DNA of 44,628 nucleotides from assembly GCA_001552765.1 (NCBI GenBank), contig KQ959480.1, positions 1 through 44,628 of the forward strand, read 5' to 3'. The stretch's first letter is position 1. Each line of letters opens with the position of its first letter. The position numbers and the translations under genes were made by a program. Below, piece by piece: positions 1 to 8,304 of the stretch. The stretch comes from Bacteroidales bacterium KA00344 (GTDB lineage: Bacteria; Bacteroidota; Bacteroidia; Bacteroidales; Bacteroidaceae). A model generated the notes under the pieces. It was not told the origin of the DNA. It did no database searches and saw only the letters and a list, made by a program, of their open reading frames with translations.

Positions 1-1
1 C

Positions 2-163
2 CGCAAAGCCGTGTATGTATCAGAGGAAACCCAACGAAAGTTAGACTTCGTGGTGCGGAGAATCGGTGAGCATGGAGCGAGCGTTTCGGGATATGTCGAA
101 CAGATACTGCGGGAACACCTCGACCAATACAAGGAAGATGTGAAAAGATGGAGGAAACTCTGA
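2..163 (+). CDS. DUF3408 family conjugative-transposon protein, C-terminal part
   Basis: Only the last 53 codons lie in the window; the gene starts before base 1. The readable tail begins RKAVYVSEETQRKLDFVVRR and ends KRWRKL. It matches my memory of the conserved C-terminal region of DUF3408 proteins, small proteins encoded with the tra/mob genes of Bacteroides CTn elements (TraB/TraC-type). Their exact role is not established; the tail looks like a compact helical, possibly DNA-binding, domain. The gene points toward a dense cluster of inverted repeats that starts two bases after its stop. On the far side of that cluster the next genes are AT-rich cargo on the opposite strand, so if a tra operon normally follows here, it is interrupted. 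Family assignment is fairly sure; function is not. Confidence 0.75.
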   Translation, partial: RKAVYVSEETQRKLDFVVRRIGEHGASVSGYVEQILREHLDQYKEDVKRWRKL

Positions 164-164
164 A

Positions 165-223
165 TTACTGCATTCCTCGAATGCAAGCCTATGCCGAGTT
201 ACTGTATTCAATGAATGCAGTAA
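165..223. repeat. Three copies of an 11-bp TTACTGCATTC repeat, direct and inverted
   Basis: TTACTGCATTC occurs at 165-175, with one mismatch at 199-209, and as its exact reverse complement at 213-223. The first and third copies form a perfect 11-bp inverted repeat. The second and third form a tight 25-bp hairpin with a 3-nt loop. A further perfect hairpin (GCATTC/GAATGC) sits at 170-184. The cluster starts two bases after the DUF3408 stop codon. Iterated inverted repeats beside transfer genes are typical of relaxosome or regulator binding sites, so part of an oriT is a reasonable inference. Confidence 0.6.
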
Positions 224-267
224 CACAGCAGGGGCTTATAATCCCATTTTCTACATCAGCAAGGTGT

Positions 268-305
268 GTCTTTGTACCACAAACTGCCGTTTGTCCCACA
301 AAGAC
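268..305. repeat. 38-bp double palindrome, candidate oriT or operator
   Basis: An outer pair GTCTTTGT (268-275) / ACAAAGAC (298-305) encloses, after symmetric 3-nt spacers, an inner pair ACAAAC (279-284) / GTTTGT (289-294) around TGCC. All 14 base pairs match. There is no T-run, so it does not look like a terminator. The stretch 164-350 contains no convincing gene; it consists of this palindrome and the 165-223 repeats. Its position after a conjugation gene suggests a mobilization or transfer-regulation site, which is inference. Confidence 0.6.
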
Positions 306-350
306 CCTTGCCCCAAATGGGGATAAAATCACTCCAAAGTCATGATTGGA

Positions 351-1049
351 TCACATATGAGCAATATTTAAACTGACGTTTACATCTAAGATGGAATCTG
401 GTACTTCTTTTTTATTAGAATAGTTACTAATATTCAGGAAGTCTGATTTTTTTACAAGATATATCTCTTCATAACAATTCTCGTCCGCAATATGTAAATT
501 GTATTTTTTAAGGATTCTATTGAAATCTTCTTTTAATGACGTCTTTTGTAAAGCATCTAAGATATTCTGATGAGTAAGATCTTTTCTCCTCATCTTGTAA
601 AATAAATTTGAAGTTTCAATAGCTATATCCGTACAATTAACAAGACGAAAGACTATATATTTGAGATTTATAGAATCTTTCACATTCAATGCGACGTTTA
701 AACATAAATCCATCTCCTTCAGAAAGTCTTTATAATTTGGCTCATAGCAAGATATTATAGTATCTTTTGGTATCAAATACTGCTTGTACCTTGGCCAGTT
801 CACAATCTCCATGTTACAATCATGAGGATAAGCGCGTCCTGATCTAAATATAAATGAATATGCAGAGGTGTCACCTTTATTAATTATAAAATATTCATAA
901 GTACAATACTTAACAAGGTGGTCTTGAATTTTCTTCTTACATACTATAGTGTCATTGGTAACTTCTTCTGTATCGCTTCGTTTTATCGGGCCGCAAGACA
1001 TCAACAAACAGATAACAACAAATGACAAAAAGTAAACTTGATGTTTCAT
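351..1049 (-). CDS. Predicted lipoprotein; candidate immunity protein for the RHS-Tae4 toxin
   Basis: No family is recognised. From the ATG at 1049 the protein has 232 residues: a short basic start (MKHQVY), a hydrophobic stretch and a lipobox LLMSC with Cys19, so it should be lipidated and held in the periplasm or outer membrane. An ATG four codons upstream (1061) is possible but gives a poorer signal peptide. The mature part is rich in Lys, Asn, Asp and Tyr with several Cys and no membrane segment. It lies immediately downstream of the RHS toxin gene on the same strand (152 bp gap), the usual place for the cognate immunity gene of a polymorphic toxin. A Tae4-type amidase acts in the periplasm and its known immunity proteins (Tai4) are periplasmic, so location fits. 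The immunity role is inferred from position and topology only. Confidence 0.6.
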   Translation of the reverse strand: MKHQVYFLSFVVICLLMSCGPIKRSDTEEVTNDTIVCKKKIQDHLVKYCTYEYFIINKGDTSAYSFIFRSGRAYPHDCNMEIVNWPRYKQYLIPKDTIISCYEPNYKDFLKEMDLCLNVALNVKDSINLKYIVFRLVNCTDIAIETSNLFYKMRRKDLTHQNILDALQKTSLKEDFNRILKKYNLHIADENCYEEIYLVKKSDFLNISNYSNKKEVPDSILDVNVSLNIAHM

Positions 1050-1201
1050 AACGCTTGACATTTTGTAAAATAAACGTAATTTTTTTTGTACAAACTATTT
1101 ATATCTAAGATAAGTAAAAAAAATATATGCAAAATATCACTACATCGTTAGACTATCAAGGAGGCAACAGCCCCCTCGATTCTTGGCAATTTGTTATAAC
1201 T

Positions 1202-4200
1202 TTAATATCTTCCGAATTTCCAAGCAACAGTTGTAATATTTTGATGTTGGCCATCTTGATTCATGAAATAATTATATGCACCAGCAGCTGAAGTTCCCTT
1301 GTAAAAAATATCTACATGCCCAGAAACACCTTCAAATCCATTTTGATATACAATACAATTTTTAAGCCGCCAATGAGACCTATGATAACTTTTGGGAGTA
1401 CCCCATTTACGCTCGAAATATGCTTTCATATCACTTGCTCTAAGAAAATAATTATTTCCATTAGCACCTTTTGATGTCTGGTTCTGAACATAAGGTATTT
1501 TTAACCCTGCCTTATTCATTGCATCACTAAGTTTCGCTGCACAAGTGTTTTGATATAGTTGAGGGTTGGCAACGGCATCAGCAGCAATTGCTCCTCCAAG
1601 TGATTTATAAAAATCAACGCCAGATTTGTCATGTGCGTAATTTTCATATATTTTTTTTATTTGTCTATAAAACGGACCACCATGCATCATATCATTAAAT
1701 AGATATGAAAAAGCCCCTGTTACAGCACCGTTTGCAAATTTACCTCCACCAATTTCATCCACGGTCCCTGACAAGATAGAATTAGTCGCAAGTTGCGCTA
1801 TAGGATTCCAACTGTCACATACAGTACTAATTACACTTCCACTTGCACATGAGACTGCACCCATCATAAAGCCATGCAACATATTGCCTCCTTGTACACC
1901 TTCCAGCCAGCCTTGTGAGAATGTATGTTTAAACAGCTGTTCGAGTATAGTACCATCGCCTGACGCAAAATTCAAAAATCCACTTGCGCCACCAACCAAG
2001 GCACCTATAAAAGTGCTCTTGGCTATTTGTCCAATATTTGCCCCGTTAAGTAAGGCACCCGCTAAAGCGCCAGCAGCACCTCCTGCAGCCCCTGCGATTA
2101 TGGCAATTGCAGGTCCACTCGCTGTACCTGCTGTTACTATAGAAACGGCTATACCTACAATAGATGCAGTGATTGATTTCCAGTTTTTGCTGAACCAGCT
2201 ATATCCTGAGGGATCTATAAGTGAGAGAGGATTGTTTATACAATACGCATAGCGATTCAGACTTTGTGTAAAGTCTGGACTCTGTATAAACGGGTCAGCA
2301 GAAATAAAACGTCCAATGACAGGGTCATACATTCTACCGTCCATATTGACCAGTTCAAACAAGTCAATATGCTCATGCCCGCCGAAGCCATGATCATTAT
2401 AAGCATTGCTTGATACGACCACATCAAATACTACCCATGTATCTGGGTTACGCCTTACCCCCCATGCATCATAGCTTAGTTCCTGATACAGCTTGCCGAG
2501 CTCATCAGAATAAGCCTGAATGGAGCCTAAGTGGTCATGATGTATGTATTTTACATCTTCAATGTCATTAGCATCTTGTGAGAGTATTGCCACAGCCTTT
2601 CCAAATACAAAGATATAGTTCGTACTACTTATCTTGCCATTTTCAACTTTCTGCTCAAACAGATTATCCACATAATATTTCCGCACTCCCTGGATGTCTG
2701 CCAACACTCTCGATTTGTCCGGACCATATTCTATCTGCATTGTTTTATTGCCTGATACAATCTTGGCTACTTTGTCGAAAGAGTTATAGCTGATTTCATC
2801 CCAAGTCGCAATGGGACGCTTGCAATCCGTAATGGAAGACAGCTTGTTGGAACCGTCTGTATAGATATATGTTCCGACATCAGACTTGCTGGTTATATTG
2901 CCAGCGTTGTCATAAGTCATGGACTGCGTTACCTGACCGTTCTTACGAACTGTTGTCAGACGATACAAACCATCATACGAGAAAGATTCCGATAGATTTT
3001 TCTTTAAATCACGGCGTGTGACAAGATTGCCCACGGCATCAAAACTGTATGTCCAATTTTGAATTCCGGGTGTCAATATGCTGGAGATAGTACCTTTCTT
3101 TTGATCATGAGCCGTTGTTGTGATGAGACCGTTTCCGTATTCTTCCTTCTCAATCTGTCCCCTTGCATCCAGGTCATGGAGCTTCCAATAGAGTTTCTGG
3201 TTGTCGGCATTTGAAACTGATATCTGTATTCCGCAGGCATCATACCCATTCTTGACTTTCAGTCCTTTGGGATATTTTATGGTCTCAACCTGATTTGCCA
3301 AGTTGTATGTATACGTCGTCTCATACCCCCTGTCATCTATGACAGTATTTTTCTTGATAACTCGTCCGTAATTATCATAAGTATATGTCTCTGACGACTG
3401 TATGGAACCCACAGAAACAACTTCATCAACAGCACCCTTCCATCCTTTGTCATATGTAGTTGAAATCATTACATCCGGTCGGCTTTCTTTTATAATACGC
3501 CCACCGCTATCATACTCAAATCGGGTTTCCCCGTGACCGTCTTGATGGACAATGAGTTCTCCAAACGCATTATACGTGTCTTTGGAAGAACCCAAATCCG
3601 GATCATCCAAGGTTGTCCGATTTCCCTCTATATCATAGGAACAACGAATAGTCGTCCTCGGTCCCTTGGTTTCTATGCACTTTCCGTCCGCATTGTATTT
3701 GTATGTGATTGTTGTCCCTGCATTGTCATTACTGGAAGTCAGCCAGCCATTAAGGTTGCTTACTTTAGTACTGATGCTTCCAAGTGGATCCGTTGCCGTG
3801 GTCTTTAGTCCACTATATGCGAAGATGTGACGGCTTCCATCAGGGGAAGTTTGCGCAATTGTCCTGCCCACAGCATCGTATTCGTTCTTGCTCCAATACT
3901 GTTGCTCGCCTGTATAATATGGCTCAGAGGTCTTTTCGACAAGCCCTCTATTGTTATAAGTCTGGTCTATATAAACTTCCTTTCCGTTTACAGATTCTGT
4001 GACTTTTCTCAGCAAACGTCCCAAGCAATCATAAAATTCGATGGTAGCAGGCTCTCCTGTAACTTTGTTCCATTCAAAATACAAGGCATTCGTAGGTGCA
4101 TCTGCCATCCCTGCGCTCCACCCCATAGTTTTCAATGTTTTTGAGATAGGGGTAGATGCTGTAACAAGATTACCGAACTTATCGTAAGTGTAATTGGTAA

Positions 4201-7200
4201 CAATGCCATTCATGTCCGTTGAAGCGGTAACAAGTCCCTCCACCTCGTTGTATTTCGATGTTTCAAGAAATCCTAAACTATTTATTGAGGACACAATATA
4301 TCTACCCTTGGCATCATAGTTGGTTTGGGTAACCCTTTCTGATGAGCCATCAAGAGAAGAAACAGTATTTTTAACAATATTTCCGAAATTGTCGTGGACA
4401 TATGTTTTTCTATAGCCCAATTCGGTATTTCCTGGAGTTAACACTTCTGTGGTCAGCAAGCCAGAATTCGGATCATATTCGAATGAGGACTTTCTGGTTA
4501 TTGTACCGTTCTCATTGGATTTGGAAACAGTACTTTCCGTTAGTCTGCCCAAAAGCCATTTGTCAGTATTATTGATGAAAGTGTTGGTGGTGGTTGTTTC
4601 AATGCTTCCATCCTTAACAATGGTTTTTGTGGTATTCCCCCAAGTGTCATACTCATAATCTGTCTTTACATCCTTGATTAGTTCACCAGTGTTAAACTCG
4701 TAGTTCCTCTGATGAACCGTCATCGGCATATAGGTATAGATGTCGGAATTATAAGATGACGAATCATAGTTTGATTTAAGTGTGTAAGTATGGTCACTTT
4801 CCTCAATCACCTTGCCGTTGACAGTGGTCTGGCTATGCTTGGGCGCAATCACATATTTCTCGATGTTCACCGAATATTCCGTAGTGTTCAGTGTATTGGT
4901 GGTCTCGTCTTTCACATAGCATTTTGCAAAGCCCAGCAAGCCGCGCCCATTTTTATGAAATAGAGCATCCTCATATTTATATGATGTGACATTTGTTCCG
5001 CCAATTCCGTTAGGAGATGAAACAGATGCCACTACAGGCCATGATAAGCCTATGGAGACTAGAGGATATGAATTTGTCTTGCCTCTGGTAAACACACTTT
5101 TATCTGTCAAATATTTATAATCAATATTGGTGGAATTGCCCAAACCGTCTTTGATACCCGTCAAAAGACTATGCTTGTCAGATGGCATCAAATAAACTTG
5201 ATAACCATCCCAGTTGCTTTTATTCCAATCAGAGGTACAAACGAAATCGGCTTTGCCGTCACCGTTGAAATCGCCGACATAGAAATGCCACTTGTCTGTA
5301 GCATATACGCTACCACCTTTTACCTGTTGATAAAAATTGCCTCTCCCGTCACTAAGGTAAGCCTGTGGTTGCGTTATGTTATACCCAGAAGATGTTTTAT
5401 CAATTGCTTGAAAGTCATCGAATCCATCTCCGTTCAGATCGGCGATATACAGTTGTTTTGAACGTGCATCAAAGGGTTTTGCATAATACTCTCTGGTAAA
5501 CTCACCATCTCCCTTTGAATAATTGATGCACCAGTTGCTCCATCCACTTCTATTAGGGTCTTTTGTCCATCCGGTAAGCAGCATGTCTGTCTTACCATCA
5601 CCATTGAAATCTCCTAGTTCCAAATAATGTTTTTTTTCTGGCCATGGTGACTTATCCTCCTTAGACATGGTTCCCGCACCATCACAATACATGATACAGT
5701 TACCATTGTCATTAAGGTTCATCACATCTGTCAGTCCATCTCCATTGAAATCGCCAAATTCCACTCTGTCCCACTTTTCGGAGCAATAACGTACAGCAGT
5801 GTAACTAAAGGGAGTTATCCCATTTGCGCCCTCTTCCGAGTAGATTAGTTTACACTCTTTGGAATTAGAAAGCCATGCGAACAAGTCGGCAGCTCCATCG
5901 CCATTCAGTTCCACTGTTTGGATTGTATAATTCGTTGCAAGCGAGATGAAACATTTCGAGAAGGATAGACTTACCTTTCCATTGTTGTCTACTGATGTCG
6001 TGTATAAGTCACAGTTATGCCATTTGCCGGAATGACAGCGTTTTGCAACAACATCGGCATAGCCATCACCGTTAAAGTCTCCACATACAACCTGCTCAAG
6101 TTTATCGTCATTCCAATTCCATGTCCCACTTGCGACCTGTTCAAAGTAAGTACCATGACTTATAAAAAGTTTCCAGCCTTTCCATCCAGCTCTGTCATTC
6201 TCTGGAGTGGCTATGAAATCCGCCAATCCATCACCATTGAAATCACCTACAGTCAAAGCCGCCTTGTGAATAAGATTTGTCCGGGAGTAATTGTAATTCT
6301 GCACCTTGAAATCATTAAGATTGGTCCATGTCAGTTGTGTTGGATTTTTATGTTCCCCTCCCGACGCGGTCTCTGTTACTTTTGAAAGTTGGTATTTGCG
6401 GTTTACGATTTGATAACTAAACTGGAAGCTGCGCACCGCTTGGTTCCCCATGAACAGTGCTATAGAAGAAAGAAGGTGACTTCTTTTAACTCTCACGCCA
6501 TTAACATAAGTAACCGGTGAATAAGGATTACTCATGTAGCTAAAACGAATTGATGCATAAGGAGACAGTCCTGCCGTGGAATTTCCCGTATAGTCAATTC
6601 GTGAAGGATAAAAATCATTGGTACTGGCATCACCACCATATGTGACAGTGAAATAGTTGCCTTTTGTGTCAGACACTTTCGACACAAGCCAAAACAGGGT
6701 TGAGTCAGTTTCTGCCTTACCTAATGCTTTTGATACGGTTACATAATCATATATCAATCCGGACTTGGTATATACCGTAAAAGATGTAGGGTTGGAGCTT
6801 TTACCCTTAGCCAAGATTTTTGCGAAAGAATTGTTCTCTGTCCTATATTCTGTTTCTGTACCATAGGAATAGCTATAATTTATTAATCTCTGACCGTCCA
6901 ATGCAAAGTGATCGTGATTGGTAAAATCTATTGCGGTGGCCTTCCCATCATGAAATCTGTCTGATGGAATTCGGCTTATAATGGATAGCCCCGTGAGGTC
7001 AAAGCCATATCCAGCCAAACCATTTTTCGTGGAACTATTGTAACATACTGATAAATTCGGCTTCATGCCACCTGTTCCCGGAAGAGCTGGTATTGGTATT
7101 TCATATGACAGTTGTCCTATAGGAGAAACATTTATCTCATCATTGATTTTGCCGAAAACTCCATTTTCGACTCCTCCGTGTTCCTTATCAGTATAAAGAC

Positions 7201-7264
7201 GGTCCTGTGCGAAACTGCTTAGCGTTACCAATAAATATATCAAAAGAAGTAAATGTTTTTTCAT
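1202..7264 (-). CDS. Giant RHS-repeat polymorphic toxin with C-terminal Tae4-like amidase
   Basis: The 2020-residue secreted protein begins with a Sec signal peptide (MKKHLLLLIYLLVTLSSFAQ). It continues with an SpvB-like region (about 25-330), seven FG-GAP/VCBS-type repeats of the form GDFNGDGxxD (about 335-690), long YD/RHS repeats, and an RHS core ending RMYDPVIGRFISADP...DPSGY near residue 1688. A Gly/Ala-rich hydrophobic stretch follows (about 1695-1760). The last 120 residues match the Tae4 (NlpC/P60-like) amidase: NTCAAKLSDAMNKAG with Cys1908, then a YFLRASDMKAYF segment, then GVSGHVDIF with His1983. Tae4 enzymes cleave peptidoglycan peptide cross-links in a competitor's periplasm. The RHS shell should encapsulate the toxin tip. 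The gene starts 5 nt after a small T9SS-sorted protein and is followed by a lipoprotein. It is AT-rich compared with the ICE genes to its right, so it is cargo. The delivery route is unknown: no T6SS genes are present here. Confidence 0.9.
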   Translation of the reverse strand: MKKHLLLLIYLLVTLSSFAQDRLYTDKEHGGVENGVFGKINDEINVSPIGQLSYEIPIPALPGTGGMKPNLSVCYNSSTKNGLAGYGFDLTGLSIISRIPSDRFHDGKATAIDFTNHDHFALDGQRLINYSYSYGTETEYRTENNSFAKILAKGKSSNPTSFTVYTKSGLIYDYVTVSKALGKAETDSTLFWLVSKVSDTKGNYFTVTYGGDASTNDFYPSRIDYTGNSTAGLSPYASIRFSYMSNPYSPVTYVNGVRVKRSHLLSSIALFMGNQAVRSFQFSYQIVNRKYQLSKVTETASGGEHKNPTQLTWTNLNDFKVQNYNYSRTNLIHKAALTVGDFNGDGLADFIATPENDRAGWKGWKLFISHGTYFEQVASGTWNWNDDKLEQVVCGDFNGDGYADVVAKRCHSGKWHNCDLYTTSVDNNGKVSLSFSKCFISLATNYTIQTVELNGDGAADLFAWLSNSKECKLIYSEEGANGITPFSYTAVRYCSEKWDRVEFGDFNGDGLTDVMNLNDNGNCIMYCDGAGTMSKEDKSPWPEKKHYLELGDFNGDGKTDMLLTGWTKDPNRSGWSNWCINYSKGDGEFTREYYAKPFDARSKQLYIADLNGDGFDDFQAIDKTSSGYNITQPQAYLSDGRGNFYQQVKGGSVYATDKWHFYVGDFNGDGKADFVCTSDWNKSNWDGYQVYLMPSDKHSLLTGIKDGLGNSTNIDYKYLTDKSVFTRGKTNSYPLVSIGLSWPVVASVSSPNGIGGTNVTSYKYEDALFHKNGRGLLGFAKCYVKDETTNTLNTTEYSVNIEKYVIAPKHSQTTVNGKVIEESDHTYTLKSNYDSSSYNSDIYTYMPMTVHQRNYEFNTGELIKDVKTDYEYDTWGNTTKTIVKDGSIETTTTNTFINNTDKWLLGRLTESTVSKSNENGTITRKSSFEYDPNSGLLTTEVLTPGNTELGYRKTYVHDNFGNIVKNTVSSLDGSSERVTQTNYDAKGRYIVSSINSLGFLETSKYNEVEGLVTASTDMNGIVTNYTYDKFGNLVTASTPISKTLKTMGWSAGMADAPTNALYFEWNKVTGEPATIEFYDCLGRLLRKVTESVNGKEVYIDQTYNNRGLVEKTSEPYYTGEQQYWSKNEYDAVGRTIAQTSPDGSRHIFAYSGLKTTATDPLGSISTKVSNLNGWLTSSNDNAGTTITYKYNADGKCIETKGPRTTIRCSYDIEGNRTTLDDPDLGSSKDTYNAFGELIVHQDGHGETRFEYDSGGRIIKESRPDVMISTTYDKGWKGAVDEVVSVGSIQSSETYTYDNYGRVIKKNTVIDDRGYETTYTYNLANQVETIKYPKGLKVKNGYDACGIQISVSNADNQKLYWKLHDLDARGQIEKEEYGNGLITTTAHDQKKGTISSILTPGIQNWTYSFDAVGNLVTRRDLKKNLSESFSYDGLYRLTTVRKNGQVTQSMTYDNAGNITSKSDVGTYIYTDGSNKLSSITDCKRPIATWDEISYNSFDKVAKIVSGNKTMQIEYGPDKSRVLADIQGVRKYYVDNLFEQKVENGKISSTNYIFVFGKAVAILSQDANDIEDVKYIHHDHLGSIQAYSDELGKLYQELSYDAWGVRRNPDTWVVFDVVVSSNAYNDHGFGGHEHIDLFELVNMDGRMYDPVIGRFISADPFIQSPDFTQSLNRYAYCINNPLSLIDPSGYSWFSKNWKSITASIVGIAVSIVTAGTASGPAIAIIAGAAGGAAGALAGALLNGANIGQIAKSTFIGALVGGASGFLNFASGDGTILEQLFKHTFSQGWLEGVQGGNMLHGFMMGAVSCASGSVISTVCDSWNPIAQLATNSILSGTVDEIGGGKFANGAVTGAFSYLFNDMMHGGPFYRQIKKIYENYAHDKSGVDFYKSLGGAIAADAVANPQLYQNTCAAKLSDAMNKAGLKIPYVQNQTSKGANGNNYFLRASDMKAYFERKWGTPKSYHRSHWRLKNCIVYQNGFEGVSGHVDIFYKGTSAAGAYNYFMNQDGQHQNITTVAWKFGRY

Positions 7265-7269
7265 AAGCT

Positions 7270-7686
7270 CTAATTTTTAAGCAATTTATATGATTTTTCA
7301 AAGTCCTCTCCACTTACTTTAACAATGTAAATTCCTTTTGGCAGGTTTGTGGTCGTTAAGGTAATACTTCCATTCCCAATTAAACCATTGAAGGCAACTT
7401 GACCTGATACATTTGCCATGATATATGATAAATTATGGCCAGACGGCAATCCCACAACCGAAATTGAAAGCTGATCTTGAAAAGTCGGGGATGGTGAGAG
7501 GTCTACTTTTAACCGTTTTGTGTCTATAGAAGCCTTTGGGACTTTCTTGGCTTTTGGAGGTGTTCCCTTAATAACCCGGGAAGTACAGCTTCCTTGTGCA
7601 TTATATGTGTAAACAATCGTCTGTCCCTCTGCCTTAGTATATGTAAAGACAAATAGCAGTATAGATAAAATGGCTTTGTTTTTCAT
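7270..7686 (-). CDS. Small exported protein with T9SS type A-like C-terminal sorting domain
   Basis: The protein has 138 residues. Residues 1-21 are a signal peptide ending near AEGQ. The body is short and Lys/Pro-rich (GTPPKAKKVPKA). The last 75 residues resemble the beta-sandwich C-terminal sorting domain of type IX secretion substrates, ending LPKGIYIVKVSGEDFEKSYK plus LLKN. In such substrates this domain directs outer-membrane translocation and is normally fused to a large cargo; here almost nothing precedes it. The stop codon is 5 nt from the RHS toxin start, so the two genes are almost certainly one transcript and translationally coupled. The RHS protein ends in its toxin domain and has no sorting domain, so this small protein could act as an adaptor, which is inference. 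I see no strong Bacteroidota promoter directly upstream. Confidence 0.7.
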   Translation of the reverse strand: MKNKAILSILLFVFTYTKAEGQTIVYTYNAQGSCTSRVIKGTPPKAKKVPKASIDTKRLKVDLSPSPTFQDQLSISVVGLPSGHNLSYIMANVSGQVAFNGLIGNGSITLTTTNLPKGIYIVKVSGEDFEKSYKLLKN

Positions 7687-7752
7687 CGGTTTATAATTTT
7701 AGTTAACTATTAAATGGATGCTTATAAAACATTTACGTTAATAAGAAATTAA

Positions 7753-7962
7753 ACTTATAGAGGATATTTTGGTAATATCCAGTATAAAGGCAAAAAGGTA
7801 CTATGAGAAGAAAAAGTTGGAATTGCGATAGACCAACCGAAAAGTCAAACGCCACGAATCGGAAGGATACGCGACATGTACAAGGCATATAGCAAAATAG
7901 TCTGCAGGTATTCCATACTCCAAGATCTTTTACTATTATATCGCAAAAATAAAGTGTCATAA
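7753..7962 (+). pseudogene. Degraded coding remnant with one in-frame TGA, family unknown
   Basis: A plus-strand frame of 69 codons reads sensibly through a single TGA (7804-7806). Before it stands YRGYFGNIQYKGKKVL, and after it EEKVGIAIDQPKSQTPRIGR followed by IRDMYKAYSKIVCRYSILQD and more. The composition and helical pattern look like real protein, resembling the C-terminal end of some mobile-element protein, but I cannot name the family. There is no start codon or recognisable ribosome binding site. It lies between the cargo operon and the broken methylase, in a 618-bp stretch otherwise free of genes, so it may mark an old insertion junction. A chance reading frame is not excluded. Confidence 0.35.
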
Positions 7963-8062
7963 TGAAATTGCCAAGAAAATCGAAGAAAATTTCTGCAGAA
8001 AGTGCATTTTTAACATTTCGAGCACTTTAAATGCATGCAAATAGGGGAATGTCAGGTGTATA

Positions 8063-8096
8063 CCCGCAGAAAATGGGACTCCGTTTTTCTGTAGGG
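8063..8096. repeat. Imperfect hairpin between cargo and truncated methylase
   Basis: CCC-G-CAGAAAA (8063-8073) can pair with TTTTCTG-TA-GGG (8085-8096) across an 11-nt loop. No gene ends here, so it is not an obvious terminator. It sits near the border between AT-rich cargo and the GC-richer ICE backbone and may be part of a recombination site. Function is unknown. Confidence 0.35.
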
Positions 8097-8162
8097 GCAT
8101 AAGCTATATTCATTGGCGGAAATTAGTGAAATAGTCCCTAATGTTAAAAACAGACATATTCT

Positions 8163-8193
8163 TTTGTTTTCTTCAAGAAATAAACTATCTTTG
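8163..8193 (+). promoter_or_regulatory. Consensus Bacteroidota promoter with no gene downstream
   Basis: TTTG at 8163-8166, a 19-nt spacer and TATCTTTG at 8186-8193 match the Bacteroides -33/-7 consensus. Transcription would start near 8200 and run rightward. No start codon with a usable frame follows before the methylase remnant, which lies on the other strand. The promoter therefore reads antisense into its 3' end, or its gene was lost at the junction, or it makes a small RNA. Confidence 0.6.
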
Positions 8194-8304
8194 CAGCGAA
8201 GGATTAAGAGTTCTTTTAAGCATTGCACAATAAAGAAGAGGAAAGAAACTTGCTCGTTTCCAAGTCGTAACCCATTCTTCCTTTATACTTTCTTATTTCA
8301 TTGA

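Noticed and set aside
148..345. 65-codon frame over the repeat cluster
   Set aside because: It overlaps the DUF3408 stop and consists of translated palindromes; no ribosome binding site or known family.
1202..7264. RHS protein as a T6SS-delivered effector
   Set aside because: It has a Sec signal peptide and no PAAR/VgrG/Hcp or sheath genes nearby, so T6SS delivery is not supported by this window.
7733..7960. 75-codon minus-strand frame
   Set aside because: It is the reverse of the protein-like plus-strand remnant at 7753-7962, rich in Cys/Phe/Leu, with no start signals.
8113..8304. 63-codon plus-strand frame between cargo and methylase
   Set aside because: Its start lies upstream of the strong promoter at 8163-8193 and the promoter lies inside it; composition is unconvincing.
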